Source: CAJXVA01 sp963761755
GTDB taxonomy: Bacteria; Myxococcota_A; Polyangia; Nannocystales; Nannocystaceae
Direction: 5' to 3'
NCBI GenBank assembly: GCA_963761755.1
Contig: CAVXIC010000008.1
Coordinates: forward strand, 248,001 to 312,000
DNA length: 64,000 nt
The position numbers were made by a program, and so were the translations under genes. Positions 45,309 to 52,997 of this stretch are shown here, one piece after another (positions within the stretch are counted from its first letter, which is position 1; each line of letters starts with the position of its first letter). The notes beneath the pieces were generated by a model. It had not been told where the DNA came from. It searched no databases and saw nothing but the letters and a program-made list of their open reading frames with translations.

Positions 45309-45653
45309 TCAGCCGGAGGTCGACGAGGAGGAGCCGCCCGAGGACGAACCGCCCGAGGAGGAGCCGCCCGAGGAGGAGCCGGTGCCGGGACAGCCAGCGG
45401 AGGTGCCGGGGCAGCCGGCGGAGGTGCCGGGGCAGCCGGCGGTGCTGGTGGCGGGGCAGCCAGCGGTGCTGGTGGCGGGGCAGCCAGCGGTGCTGGTGGC
45501 GGGGCAGCCAGCGGTGCTGGTGGCCGGAGTTGCCGTGGTCCCGGACTCGGTGCCCGCGCCGGTGTCGCCGTCGTCACTGTCGCAGGCGGGGACGAGAGCA
45601 AGGCCGGCGGAGAGAGCGACGGCTTCGAGGATGTTGGTCAAGTTCTTGTTCAT
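45309..45653 (-). CDS. Candidate MNIO RiPP precursor with Cys repeats
   Basis: A 114-residue peptide. GGAAGG lies nine bases upstream of the ATG. The signal MNKNLTNILEAVALSAGLAL ends at a possible lipobox (VPAC, Cys 24). An acidic linker is followed by four PATSTAGC units and two PGTSAGC units, with core Cys at 50, 58, 66, 74, 81 and 88. It ends in an SSSGG-repeat tail. The repeats are tandem in the DNA. Position before a DUF692 gene and a DUF2063 partner gene makes it the likely substrate. I do not recognise this core sequence from described precursors. Confidence 0.72.
   Translation of the reverse strand: MNKNLTNILEAVALSAGLALVPACDSDDGDTGAGTESGTTATPATSTAGCPATSTAGCPATSTAGCPATSTAGCPGTSAGCPGTSAGCPGTGSSSGGSSSGGSSSGGSSSSTSG
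45325..45531. repeat. Tandem repeats within the precursor gene
   Basis: Units of 24 bp (coding PATSTAGC) and 21 bp (coding PGTSAGC) are followed by about 15-bp units coding SSSGG. All are multiples of three, so copy-number change keeps the frame. Confidence 0.9.
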
Positions 45654-45731
45654 CTGAAATGGCCTTCCAAATCGTGATGCCCGAGAGGGCCCGGGAACCG
45701 CAGCTGCGTATACACCGACCCGGTGTTGCGG

Positions 45732-46706
45732 CTACGCCCCATGATGGTGAGGATTAGCACAGTTGTCAAAGAAGGGCCCGACGTGTTGTTGGGCAGCCGG
45801 GTCCATGTGCTCGAAAAGCCATCGTGCTTGGTCGCAGCGCTGTTTTGCCCGCGCTGGGGCGGTGCTCCACGCCCGATCCCATCGCCATCGCGCGCGCGGG
45901 GTCTGACCATTGGTGCAGGTTCGGTCCCAGCCCGACGCCTGGGGTGAATCCAGGATCTCCTCCCCGCACAGGACGTCGATCAGGGGATCCGCGAGGGTGT
46001 GATCGAAGGCGCCGTATTGCTCCATCGGCACGTCATCCTCGAACAGGGTGTAGGGCGTGAAGAAGCCGCTGCCGTCGGTGCCGCGGTTGACCAAGCCATG
46101 CTCGCCGGGCCGCGCGTTCTCGGGACGGGCGGGGTCGTGGCAGGGCAAGCAGTCGTTCTTCTGCCGGAACCCGGCGGCGGCCGCCTGACGCTCGGCCTGC
46201 GGACGCGACGCCCACGGCACCGACGCCGCGATCCTCTCCGACACGTACTGCGTCGCCGCTTCGTGGGCCTTGGGCGAGCCCGCGAGCCACTGCGCGCCGA
46301 ACAGCGGGCTGCTGGGCGTGGGGGCCTGAGGCCGAAACACGTGGAAGCGCGGGCCGTCGGGGGTCAGGGTGGTCCCGCGAATGTCCGCGATGAAGCGGTC
46401 GTCTCCACGACCGGCCGTCTCGACGCGGTCGGCCCGCGTCCCGTCGGGGAAGACCAGCAGCGTGCGGCCATCTTCGGTGGTGGTCGTGATCTCGCCCGGC
46501 CCCAGCCTCAGCCACACCGTGACCTGGTCGACCTCGGGGTCGGCGCTTGGAAGGTGCGCGGGCGGAACGAGGGCGGTGAAGCCCTCGCGCTGGTGATAGG
46601 TGCGCGGGTCCTCGATCGCGACCGCTTCGGCTCCGTACGCGAGCGTCGGCAAGCTTTTGGACGGGCAGGCGGTGAGTATCAGCGCGGTGAGGATCAGGCG
46701 CTTCAT
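45732..46706 (-). CDS. Exported CxxCH protein, possible c-type cytochrome
   Basis: A 324-residue protein with signal MKRLILTALILTACPS (lipobox Cys 14). One heme c attachment site, CLPCH, occurs in QKNDCLPCHDPARPENARPG. The rest has beta-rich segments (FTALVPPAHLPSADPEVDQV, RTLLVFPDGTRADRVE) and ends HVGPFFDNCANPHHHGA, whose His cluster may bind metal. It is 78 bp upstream of the precursor gene on the same strand and could share its promoter. The family is not recognised. Confidence 0.7.
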   Translation of the reverse strand: MKRLILTALILTACPSKSLPTLAYGAEAVAIEDPRTYHQREGFTALVPPAHLPSADPEVDQVTVWLRLGPGEITTTTEDGRTLLVFPDGTRADRVETAGRGDDRFIADIRGTTLTPDGPRFHVFRPQAPTPSSPLFGAQWLAGSPKAHEAATQYVSERIAASVPWASRPQAERQAAAAGFRQKNDCLPCHDPARPENARPGEHGLVNRGTDGSGFFTPYTLFEDDVPMEQYGAFDHTLADPLIDVLCGEEILDSPQASGWDRTCTNGQTPRARWRWDRAWSTAPARAKQRCDQARWLFEHMDPAAQQHVGPFFDNCANPHHHGA

Positions 46707-46861
46707 GGTCGTGCACGCTAGCAAACCCTGCGGCGCGAGGCTGCAGACCTCGAAGACCTGGCCGCCGGCGCCGGACGTGTCGGGCGCACACACGACGGTG
46801 TGGGACCGCTGGGATCGCTGGCGTGGTGGCCACCGCTGGAGGCCTGTGTCGGGGCTTGAGG

Positions 46862-47780
46862 CTACGCGCCTCCGCAGTAGCCCAGCGATTCGTTGCCGGG
46901 CGTCGGCGCGTTCGGAGACTCGTAGGGCTGGCAGGTCGTGGGCGAAGGGCAGTCGGGCGCCTCGAGGTCGCACCACGGGGTGCAGCAGCGGTCGCTGCCG
47001 GGGGGACACGCGCCGACGAGCTCGTCTGCGGTGCAGCCCAGGCCCGGGTTGCAGGCGTTGAGGAATTCGCAGGGCTCGAAGGCCGCGCCTGCGTCTGCGG
47101 ACCGGACGGGCAGGCAGACGAACCCGTCGTCGGCCTCGACGCAGCTGTTCCGGCCGAGACAGGACTCGACGTCCAGCGGGCTGCATCGCGGACGGCACAG
47201 CGCCAGGATCCCCTCGGAGGTGGAGGAGCAGACCCGCGCCGGATCTTCGCAGGAGAGATCGTCCGGGGAGCCCACGCAGAAGGGGATGCACGCCCCCTGC
47301 AGCGTCTGGGCGTCGACGTTCCAACACATCGATCCGACGTCGCACGAGTCGATGCCCGAGACGCCGCTTCCTTCGACCGTGCACGGATCCCCGGGTCCGT
47401 CGGGGTCGGCGTCGACCCCGACGCACTTGGTCGCGTTCCACCCGCTGCCGCCGTCGTTCGCCCACGGCGCGCACTTCTCTCCCCGCGGGCAGTCCTGCGC
47501 GGTCGTCGAGCACTCGATGGGCTCGTGCGGACCTCCGTCGGGGTCGGTGATGAAGTTCGTGCTGATGGGGTCGGTGGTGCTCGACGTGCTCTCCGGGTCC
47601 GAGCTCGAGCTCGAGCTCGGAGTCCGGATCCAGCGACCCCGTCGGCAGCAAGGAGTCCGAGGTCGTCGTGTCCTCGGACGTCGTGCCCGTGGACGACGCG
47701 TCCTCGCCCAACTCGGTGATGATGACGCAGCCCGGGAGCGCGCTGGCCAAGAGGACAAGGGCGGCGAGCCCTCCCGTCAT
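46862..47780 (-). CDS. Cys-rich secreted lipoprotein, frameshift in Ser-rich linker
   Basis: The signal MTGGLAALVLLASALPGC is in one frame. The Cys-rich mature part (CSTTAQDCPRGEKCAPW through CCTPWCDLEAPDCPSPTTC) is in another. They join within the gagctc repeat near 47600-47650, with one extra base. The linker reads DPDS, then SSSSSDPESTSSTTDPISTN. The domain carries about 24 Cys in a repeated pattern seen in Nannocystaceae lipoproteins. A decayed paralogue lies at 48835-49512. It is upstream of the CxxCH gene. The function is unknown. Confidence 0.78.
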
Positions 47781-47804
47781 GCGGCTTTGGTCCAGCATGG
47801 GCTC

Positions 47805-47846
47805 AAGATAACATAAGCAATCTCGGTATGTGCGTTTTGTTGCTTA
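47805..47846 (-). promoter_or_regulatory. AT-rich promoter-like region with inverted repeat
   Basis: An AT-rich island in GC-rich DNA upstream of the Cys-rich lipoprotein start. On the minus strand TTGCTTA (complement of 47814-47820) is close to TTATCT, a possible -10. An inverted repeat taagcaa/ttgctta lies at 47814-47820 and 47840-47846. Confidence 0.35.
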
Positions 47847-47879
47847 CGACGGGGCAGCCTTGCGCCCGAACGTGGTTCG

Positions 47880-48749
47880 TCACGGGTGCGTGGCGGCGTG
47901 GGCTTCGACGGCCGCGGCGACCAGCTCGCCCAGCCGCTCCAGCAGCCGATCCTCGAGCTGCGCCTTCGTCAGGTCCGCCCCGGTCTCCTTCCGCAGCCGG
48001 AGCAAGGCGCTCGCCTGCCGGGACTCGAGCTCGACCCACAGCTCCTGGCTCTGGGTCTCCAGCGTCTTCATGCGTCGGCGGTGCTCGGCCCGGAGCTCCG
48101 CGGTGCGGAGTTCGGCCTCGGTGGTGCTCTTGGTGATCGCCAAGATGCCTTCGGCATCGAGGATGTTGCTGCTGTCGAGAGCTGCGAGCGGCGTCTGCTC
48201 CAGCCGGTCGATCGTCAGCGCGTCCAGGGTGTACCCGTAGAGATCCGAGCCGATCGCTTCGAGCGCCCGCTGGACGAACTCGCCGCGTCCTGCTCGATGA
48301 TCGGCAAAGGGCTTTCGTGCAGCGACCGATTCGAGCGCCTCGGAGAACTTCGCCGTGAACAGCTCCTCGAGCGTCGCAGGATCCATGGCTCGCCCAGCTC
48401 CCACCTTCTGCGCGACCTGCAGGACGTCGTCGCGGGTCTTGTTCACCCGCAGATAGAAGCTTGCCCGAAGGTCGGCTCGAATCCCGTCCTTGCAGGTCAG
48501 GCCCGCGGACCCGCTGCGTTCGAGCACCACGCTCCTGACGCCGACGTCGATGAACTCGTGCGTGTGGACGCCGGGGATCACCAGTTCGCCGGTGAAGCAC
48601 ACCGAGATCTCCGGCATCTTGTTGACGATCATCGCCTGACCACTGGGGACCTTGATGAAGGCCCTGCCATACAGCGCCAGGATCCCCCGGAGCAGGACGA
48701 GGCTCATGCCAACGACGGCGAGGAGGGCGACGACGGTCTCGATGCTCAT
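47880..48749 (-). CDS. SPFH/Band 7 (flotillin-like) membrane protein
   Basis: A 289-residue protein with an N-terminal membrane segment (VVALLAVVGMSLVLLRGILA). The SPFH domain follows (IKVPSGQAMIVNKMPEISV, GVHTHEFIDVGVRSVVLERS, GIRADLRASFYLRVNKTRDD). A C-terminal helical stretch with Glu/Arg heptads (TTEAELRTAELRAEHRRRM) resembles flotillin's coiled coil but is much shorter. It is a membrane scaffold by family. The neighbour upstream is decayed DNA; no partner is identified. Confidence 0.85.
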   Translation of the reverse strand: MSIETVVALLAVVGMSLVLLRGILALYGRAFIKVPSGQAMIVNKMPEISVCFTGELVIPGVHTHEFIDVGVRSVVLERSGSAGLTCKDGIRADLRASFYLRVNKTRDDVLQVAQKVGAGRAMDPATLEELFTAKFSEALESVAARKPFADHRAGRGEFVQRALEAIGSDLYGYTLDALTIDRLEQTPLAALDSSNILDAEGILAITKSTTEAELRTAELRAEHRRRMKTLETQSQELWVELESRQASALLRLRKETGADLTKAQLEDRLLERLGELVAAAVEAHAATHP

Positions 48750-48834
48750 ACGCCGCGCATCATGCCAGCGCTCGATGGGTCGAGCGCGGTGTCGTCGTGC
48801 GCGCCGACGACCCGGAGCGATGGCATCCGTCGAT

Positions 48835-49512
48835 TCACGGCGTCACCTGTCGACAAACGCCGACGTCGTGAGCGGCTCCTCGCCGGAGCCATGCTTCGCA
48901 CTCCATCGCCGCCGGGCAGTCGGGCGCGGACGTGTCGCACACCGGCAGGCAGCAGCCGCGGGCATCCGCAGGACACTGCGCGCTGAGGTTCGGGTCGACG
49001 CAGAGACGCAGAAGAGCCCCGGATCGCAGGCGTTGCTGAACGCGCAGCCTTCGAACGCAGCCCCGGCGGCTCCCGAGACATTGGGGGCGCACTCGAAGAC
49101 GTCGTCGAGCGGGTAGCAGGCTTGACCCGGTGGACAGGCCTGCGGGGAGAGCGGGTCGCAAGGGGGCAGGCACAGGGCGAGGGGTCCGTCGGCGCTGACG
49201 CGGCAACGCCGGTTCGGATCGTCGCAAACCGGCGCATCGTTCGAACCGGTGCAGTACGGGACGCAGGGCCCTTGAAGGGTGCTGGGTTCGACGTTCCAGC
49301 AGATCGACCCCACGTCGCAGGAGTCCAGGCCCGAAGCGACGCTCTCCTGGGCGGAGCACGGCGCGTCGACCCCGTCCGGGTCCGGGACGACGGCAACGCA
49401 CTTTGCGGCGTTCCAGCTCCAGCCTCCGCCGTCCCCCCACGCGTTGCACTTTCCGCCGCGTGGGCAGTCTTGCTCGATGGCCGAGCACCCGATGCCGGGG
49501 ATGCCAGGCCTT
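48835..49512 (-). pseudogene. Decayed paralogue of the Cys-rich lipoprotein
   Basis: The fragment reads GIPGIGCSAIEQDCPRGGKC, then CDVGSICWNVEPSTLQGPCV, close in Cys spacing to the 46862-47780 protein. The N-terminal signal is missing. The end shifts frame after CDPGLFCV; removing one copy of an 8-bp tandem duplication at 48997-49012 restores VDPNLSAQCPADARGCCLPV. At its 5' side it abuts a Hint-domain fragment in another frame. Confidence 0.8.
48997..49012. repeat. 8-bp tandem duplication causing a frameshift
   Basis: Two copies of gacgcaga in a row. Deleting one restores the reading frame of the Cys-rich paralogue across the break. Confidence 0.9.
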
Positions 49513-49608
49513 CCACGGCCTGCTAGCCCAAACGAGGTCTCCGACCTCGACCTCCTCGATGGGGACGAGACCCTGCTCGGTCTGCACCAAAGTGCCCTCG
49601 GCGAAGCA
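49500..49608 (-). pseudogene. Hint (intein-like) domain fragment
   Basis: The frame reads GGGKLCFAEGTLVQTEQGLV, then PIEEVEVGDLVWASRP, which is the N-terminal block of Hint domains with catalytic Cys (codon at 49608). Such domains lie before toxin tips in polymorphic toxins. It breaks off after about 35 residues into the lipoprotein fragment. It is a remnant, not a working gene. Confidence 0.75.
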
Positions 49609-49661
49609 CAGCTTTCCTCCCCCTGTTGTGGCTTCGGGGGAGCGGAAGTGCGCCGGCGTCG

Positions 49662-50030
49662 TCAGCGGCCGAACGCAGACCGACGGCCCTTGGCGTCTAG
49701 CTTGCCGGCGTGCTGCGGCGTGGGCCTCATGTCGGCGACATCGCGCTCCACCCCGGCGATGGCGCGGGGCAAGATGGGCACCACCCGGTGCTTGTTACCG
49801 TTGCCCTCACGGACGGTCAGAACGCCGCGCTCGCCGTCGATGCTGTCGAGCGTGAGGTTGAAAAGCTCGGAGCGACGGATGCCGCTCGCTTACAAGATCT
49901 CCAGTATCGCGCGATCCCGCAGCCCGGTGTTGGTTCGCACGTCGGGCTGGTCGACCCCGCGCTGCGCCTCGGTGGCGTTCATGACGTTCATGACGTTCTT
50001 CGGGAGGGCACGACCGAGCGAGCCCTCGAG
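49662..50030 (-). pseudogene. Tyrosine recombinase (integrase) fragment
   Basis: The frame reads LPKNVMNVMNATEAQ, LRDRAILEIL, stop, ASGIRRSELFNLTLDSIDGE, then GVLTVREGNGNKHRVVPI. This matches the catalytic-domain start of tyrosine recombinases, where a Tyr codon is expected at the TAA stop. The second Arg/His box and catalytic Tyr are missing; the frame ends at 49662. It is a truncated, nonsense-mutated relic of a mobile element. Confidence 0.8.
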
Positions 50031-50266
50031 GCGCGGCGTGTTTCTGCATCCTCACGCCGTCGTGCAGCTTGCAGCTTGCCTCCGCAGGTTCACGTGCTCG
50101 GAATCTGCAAGCGACGGGCCGCGATCGCGACGTGAACCCCCGCTCGGATAACCCTCGCAGAGAGTCCCCCAAGGACGTGCACCTGACGGACAGGATCACG
50201 GCTACGAGTTGGGACCTCGCTCTACGAACGCAACAGTCGACGCCGACGGCCGACTACACCGCTGCG

Positions 50267-51250
50267 ATGTCACAACCGCGGAACCTCTACTCGGGCACCA
50301 CCGTCTTCGTCACCTGTCGCTGCGTGCACCAGAGCTATCGCCTGGTGCCGACGGCGGTGGTCCGCAGGGTCGTCGACTACTGCTTCGCCGTCATCTCGAT
50401 GCGCTACCGCCTGCGCTACGGGATGAAGTTCTACGAGTTCGAGTTCCTCTCGAGCCACTACCACCTCGTGGCGTGCAACGCCTGTGGCCGCATCACCGAC
50501 TTTCTTCAAGACCTCAACGCTCTCATCGCGCGCGAACTCAACGCGGTGCGCGGGAGGAGCGGAGCGTTCTTCGACCGCGAGCCGGGCATCCAGACCGTGC
50601 TCGGCGAGGACAAGGTCTTCGAGCACTGCGTCTACACGCTCGCCAACGCCGTCTCCGCGGGCATCGTCCGCTCCACCAAGCAGTGGAAGGGCTCGAACTC
50701 CCGGCGGCTCGAGTACGGCAAGGAGTACGTGGTCGCCAGGCCGCGGGTGGGGCTGTGGTCCAAGAAGGTTCAGCACAAGCATCGGCGGAGCTCGCAGCGT
50801 TCGGGGCGGGCGGCCTTCGCCCAGCGGTGCACCCTGCCCGAGACCGCGGTCCTCATGCTCGACCGGCCGCCCATCATGCCCGAGCTCTCCGATGCCCAGC
50901 TTCGCGCCAGGATTCGCGGAGCCCTCGAGGTCCGGGAGGAGGAAGTTGCCAAGAAGCGGGCAGGAAAGCCCGTCCTGGGGATGAAGGCGGCGCTGAAGAT
51001 TCACTGGTCCACCGTTCCCAGGAACGGCGAGGAGTTGTTCGGGCTCAACCCGACGCTTTCGACCGCGACCCTCGAGCAGCGCATCGCGATGAAGACGCTC
51101 CGCAAAGCGTTCATTCGCGAACACGAGGAGGCGCTCGCCCGGTGGAACGCGGGCGAGCGGGACGTCGTCTTCCCGGCGGGAACGGTTCGGATGCGGCTGC
51201 GGCACACCGTCGCGACCGAGCCGATTCCGGACTGGCTCCGGGCCGCATAG
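50267..51250 (+). CDS. Y1/REP-associated tyrosine transposase-like protein
   Basis: A 327-residue protein starting MSQPRNLYSGTTVFVTCRC. The HUH motif SSHYHLV and the following CGRITDFLQDLNALIARELN fit the IS200/RAYT fold. The catalytic Tyr candidate lies in CVYTLANAV. The C-terminal 120 residues are basic (VQHKHRRSSQRSGRAAFAQR). Such proteins move or maintain hairpin repeats. The gene lies in a patch of mobile-element debris. An 8-bp perfect palindrome is found 180 bp downstream, but flanking REP arrays were not seen. Confidence 0.82.
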   Translation: MSQPRNLYSGTTVFVTCRCVHQSYRLVPTAVVRRVVDYCFAVISMRYRLRYGMKFYEFEFLSSHYHLVACNACGRITDFLQDLNALIARELNAVRGRSGAFFDREPGIQTVLGEDKVFEHCVYTLANAVSAGIVRSTKQWKGSNSRRLEYGKEYVVARPRVGLWSKKVQHKHRRSSQRSGRAAFAQRCTLPETAVLMLDRPPIMPELSDAQLRARIRGALEVREEEVAKKRAGKPVLGMKAALKIHWSTVPRNGEELFGLNPTLSTATLEQRIAMKTLRKAFIREHEEALARWNAGERDVVFPAGTVRMRLRHTVATEPIPDWLRAA

Positions 51251-51430
51251 GCCCGGGGTCACAACCGGGAGCTGCGGGAGGCGAGCCATGGCTCGTCCGC
51301 TCGTGTTGGTTCTTGGTCGGAGGCGGGGCTGGGACCCTGGCTCTCGTGGCCAGGTGAGTACGGCCCCGGAGGACGGGTGGAGGCGGCCGCGCCCGGATGA
51401 TTCGAGCTTCGGCCCGCCGACTCCCTCTTC

Positions 51431-51448
51431 GCTGACACGGGTGTCAGC
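51431..51448. repeat. Short inverted repeat
   Basis: gctgacac and gtgtcagc with a two-base spacer lie between the transposase gene and the small zinc-ribbon-like gene. It could be an operator or a REP-like hairpin. Confidence 0.5.
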
Positions 51449-51478
51449 ACACTACTTCCAGAATGGTAATTTCGCTCG

Positions 51479-51769
51479 CTACGGTTCTTCCTCCACAGGA
51501 TACTCCTCGACAGGAGATACACATCTTTCGAGGTAGTTGCTGCCCGAGGCCTTAGCCCACTCTGCCATACACTTCTCGCAGACGAGGAAACTGGCATCGT
51601 GTTGCTCTTCTGGCAACAACGCACACCTTCGACACAAGGTGTACCAGCCCCACTGATCCCGTTGGAGAAACACCTCCTCCGGGTTGCGCTCATCCACAGC
51701 TTTCGCCGCACCCTCGCAGAAGCGCACCGCGATCTGCATCCCATGTTTCGGGCATCTAAACGCAGCCAT
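51479..51769 (-). CDS. Small Cys-rich protein, candidate immunity protein
   Basis: A 96-residue protein starting MAAFRCPKHGMQIAVRFCEG, with further Cys pairs LCRRC and VCEKC that would form a zinc ribbon. The ATG lies 14 bases inside the end of the YD-repeat toxin tip. Base composition is visibly less GC-rich than in neighbouring genes, as is common for toxin tips and immunity genes. The position is that of an Rhs immunity gene. The function is inferred from position only; no family is recognised. Confidence 0.65.
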   Translation of the reverse strand: MAAFRCPKHGMQIAVRFCEGAAKAVDERNPEEVFLQRDQWGWYTLCRRCALLPEEQHDASFLVCEKCMAEWAKASGSNYLERCVSPVEEYPVEEEP

Positions 51770-52997
51770 GTTCGTGTCCTCCCGACCTACATCCCAAGCT
51801 CTCGTCGCACTTGGTTTGGAGAAACTGCACCGCCCGTTGGCGGGAACCTGCGTTTCCTACCGCGCAGACGCCGGTAACGCAATCATTGGTGCCTGGCCGG
51901 TATCGACCTGCGTCGAAACCTGAGCCCCCGAACTCCGCTGCTCCCGCCGGGTCTGAGAGACCGCGGGGTATCGGGCTCTTGGCCGGTGTTCTCCCGGCGA
52001 AGTCAGTTGCTCGTTCGATCGTCGTAGAGCGGATACCCGTCTGGTGGAACTCGCCCAGAGATTTCCCACTGGCATCAAGAACCTCAGCGGTCACATGGCG
52101 ACCAGTCGTCCCCGCAGCGTCTCCCCCATACCGGTGGAAAACGACCGAACCGTCTCCTCCCTTTGCGGCCTTGGCTGCGCCACCCAGCGCGTCTGCGGCC
52201 TTCGCGGCGTCGTGCGCGCCGTCCGCGACATCGGCAATCTTCTTCGCAGCCTTCGCGCCCTTCACTCCCGGGACGAGTCCGACAACCGCCATCCCGACGG
52301 CCATGGCGAGCGCCGCGTCGTCACCCTCTACGATGGCGTCGACAATTTCCACGCCATCGCCGAGCGGGGTGACGACGGCGATCGCTTCTCCCGCGATGTC
52401 GAGTCCTCTGGCCAGGGCGAAGGCCCCAGACATCGCCTGCTGGATGCTCTTGTTCGACGCCTTGAACCCGCACGTTCCACCGTTCCCCGAGGCCTGGCAG
52501 CTCATGCCCATGCCGTCCTGGTAGTACGCAAGTTCATCCTTGAGTTGCTGACGCGCCGCGAAGCCTCGGAGATCGGCGATCTGCTGCATCCGCATGCCGT
52601 TCCGCATGCCGATGCCGGAGCCGTCGCTCTGCCCCCAGTACCCGGACAGAAGCCCCGAGTTGTTGCCTACGGCGATCTCGGACGCTCGTTCGCCGCCCGA
52701 ACCGTAGATGCGACCGCACCCGCCTTCCTCCGTGATGAAGTCGCATCCGTTTGCGTCGCTCGGCTCGTCGGTCTGCCAATCGTTCCCGTCGTCCCCTCGC
52801 GCCGTCGTCGGCTCCGCGAACCGATCTCGGGGTCCAGCGTCAGCGGCCGGTTCGCACGTACGAGGTACGCGTTCCGCGTCTGCGCATTGACCGGGTCTCG
52901 CCGGGCGCCATGAACCGGCCAGCTTCAGCTGGTGCCCGGTGAAGCCGATCGGCAGGTCGTCGGTCGCATCGTCCGCGAGGTCGACGTTCCAGTCGAG
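51756..52997 (-). CDS. C-terminal tip of the YD-repeat toxin, out of frame with the body
   Basis: This frame opens just after a stop at 52998-53000 and reads LDWNVDLADDATDDLPIGFT, then an alanine/glycine-rich helical part (SGAFALARGLDIAGEAIAVV, KAADALGGAAKAAKGGDGSV). It ends with HVTAEVLDASGKSLGEFHQT and PGTNDCVTGVCAVGNAG. His-containing and Cys-containing blocks in this order recall permuted papain-like folds, but I do not assign a family. The first 150 bases look as if coding passes through a second frame (DPVNAQTRNAYLVRANRPLT). It is probably the natural C-terminus of the body above. Confidence 0.65.
   Translation of the reverse strand, partial: LDWNVDLADDATDDLPIGFTGHQLKLAGSWRPARPGQCADAERVPRTCEPAADAGPRDRFAEPTTARGDDGNDWQTDEPSDANGCDFITEEGGCGRIYGSGGERASEIAVGNNSGLLSGYWGQSDGSGIGMRNGMRMQQIADLRGFAARQQLKDELAYYQDGMGMSCQASGNGGTCGFKASNKSIQQAMSGAFALARGLDIAGEAIAVVTPLGDGVEIVDAIVEGDDAALAMAVGMAVVGLVPGVKGAKAAKKIADVADGAHDAAKAADALGGAAKAAKGGDGSVVFHRYGGDAAGTTGRHVTAEVLDASGKSLGEFHQTGIRSTTIERATDFAGRTPAKSPIPRGLSDPAGAAEFGGSGFDAGRYRPGTNDCVTGVCAVGNAGSRQRAVQFLQTKCDESLGCRSGGHEHGCV

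Noticed and set aside
45325..45531. CRISPR-like array
   Set aside because: The repeats are contiguous coding units without spacers, within one reading frame.
45256..45657. Plus-strand frame across the precursor gene
   Set aside because: It reads GQPAEVPGQPA-type repeats with no signal or start context. The minus strand has a Shine-Dalgarno, signal peptide, Cys repeats and the MNIO neighbour.
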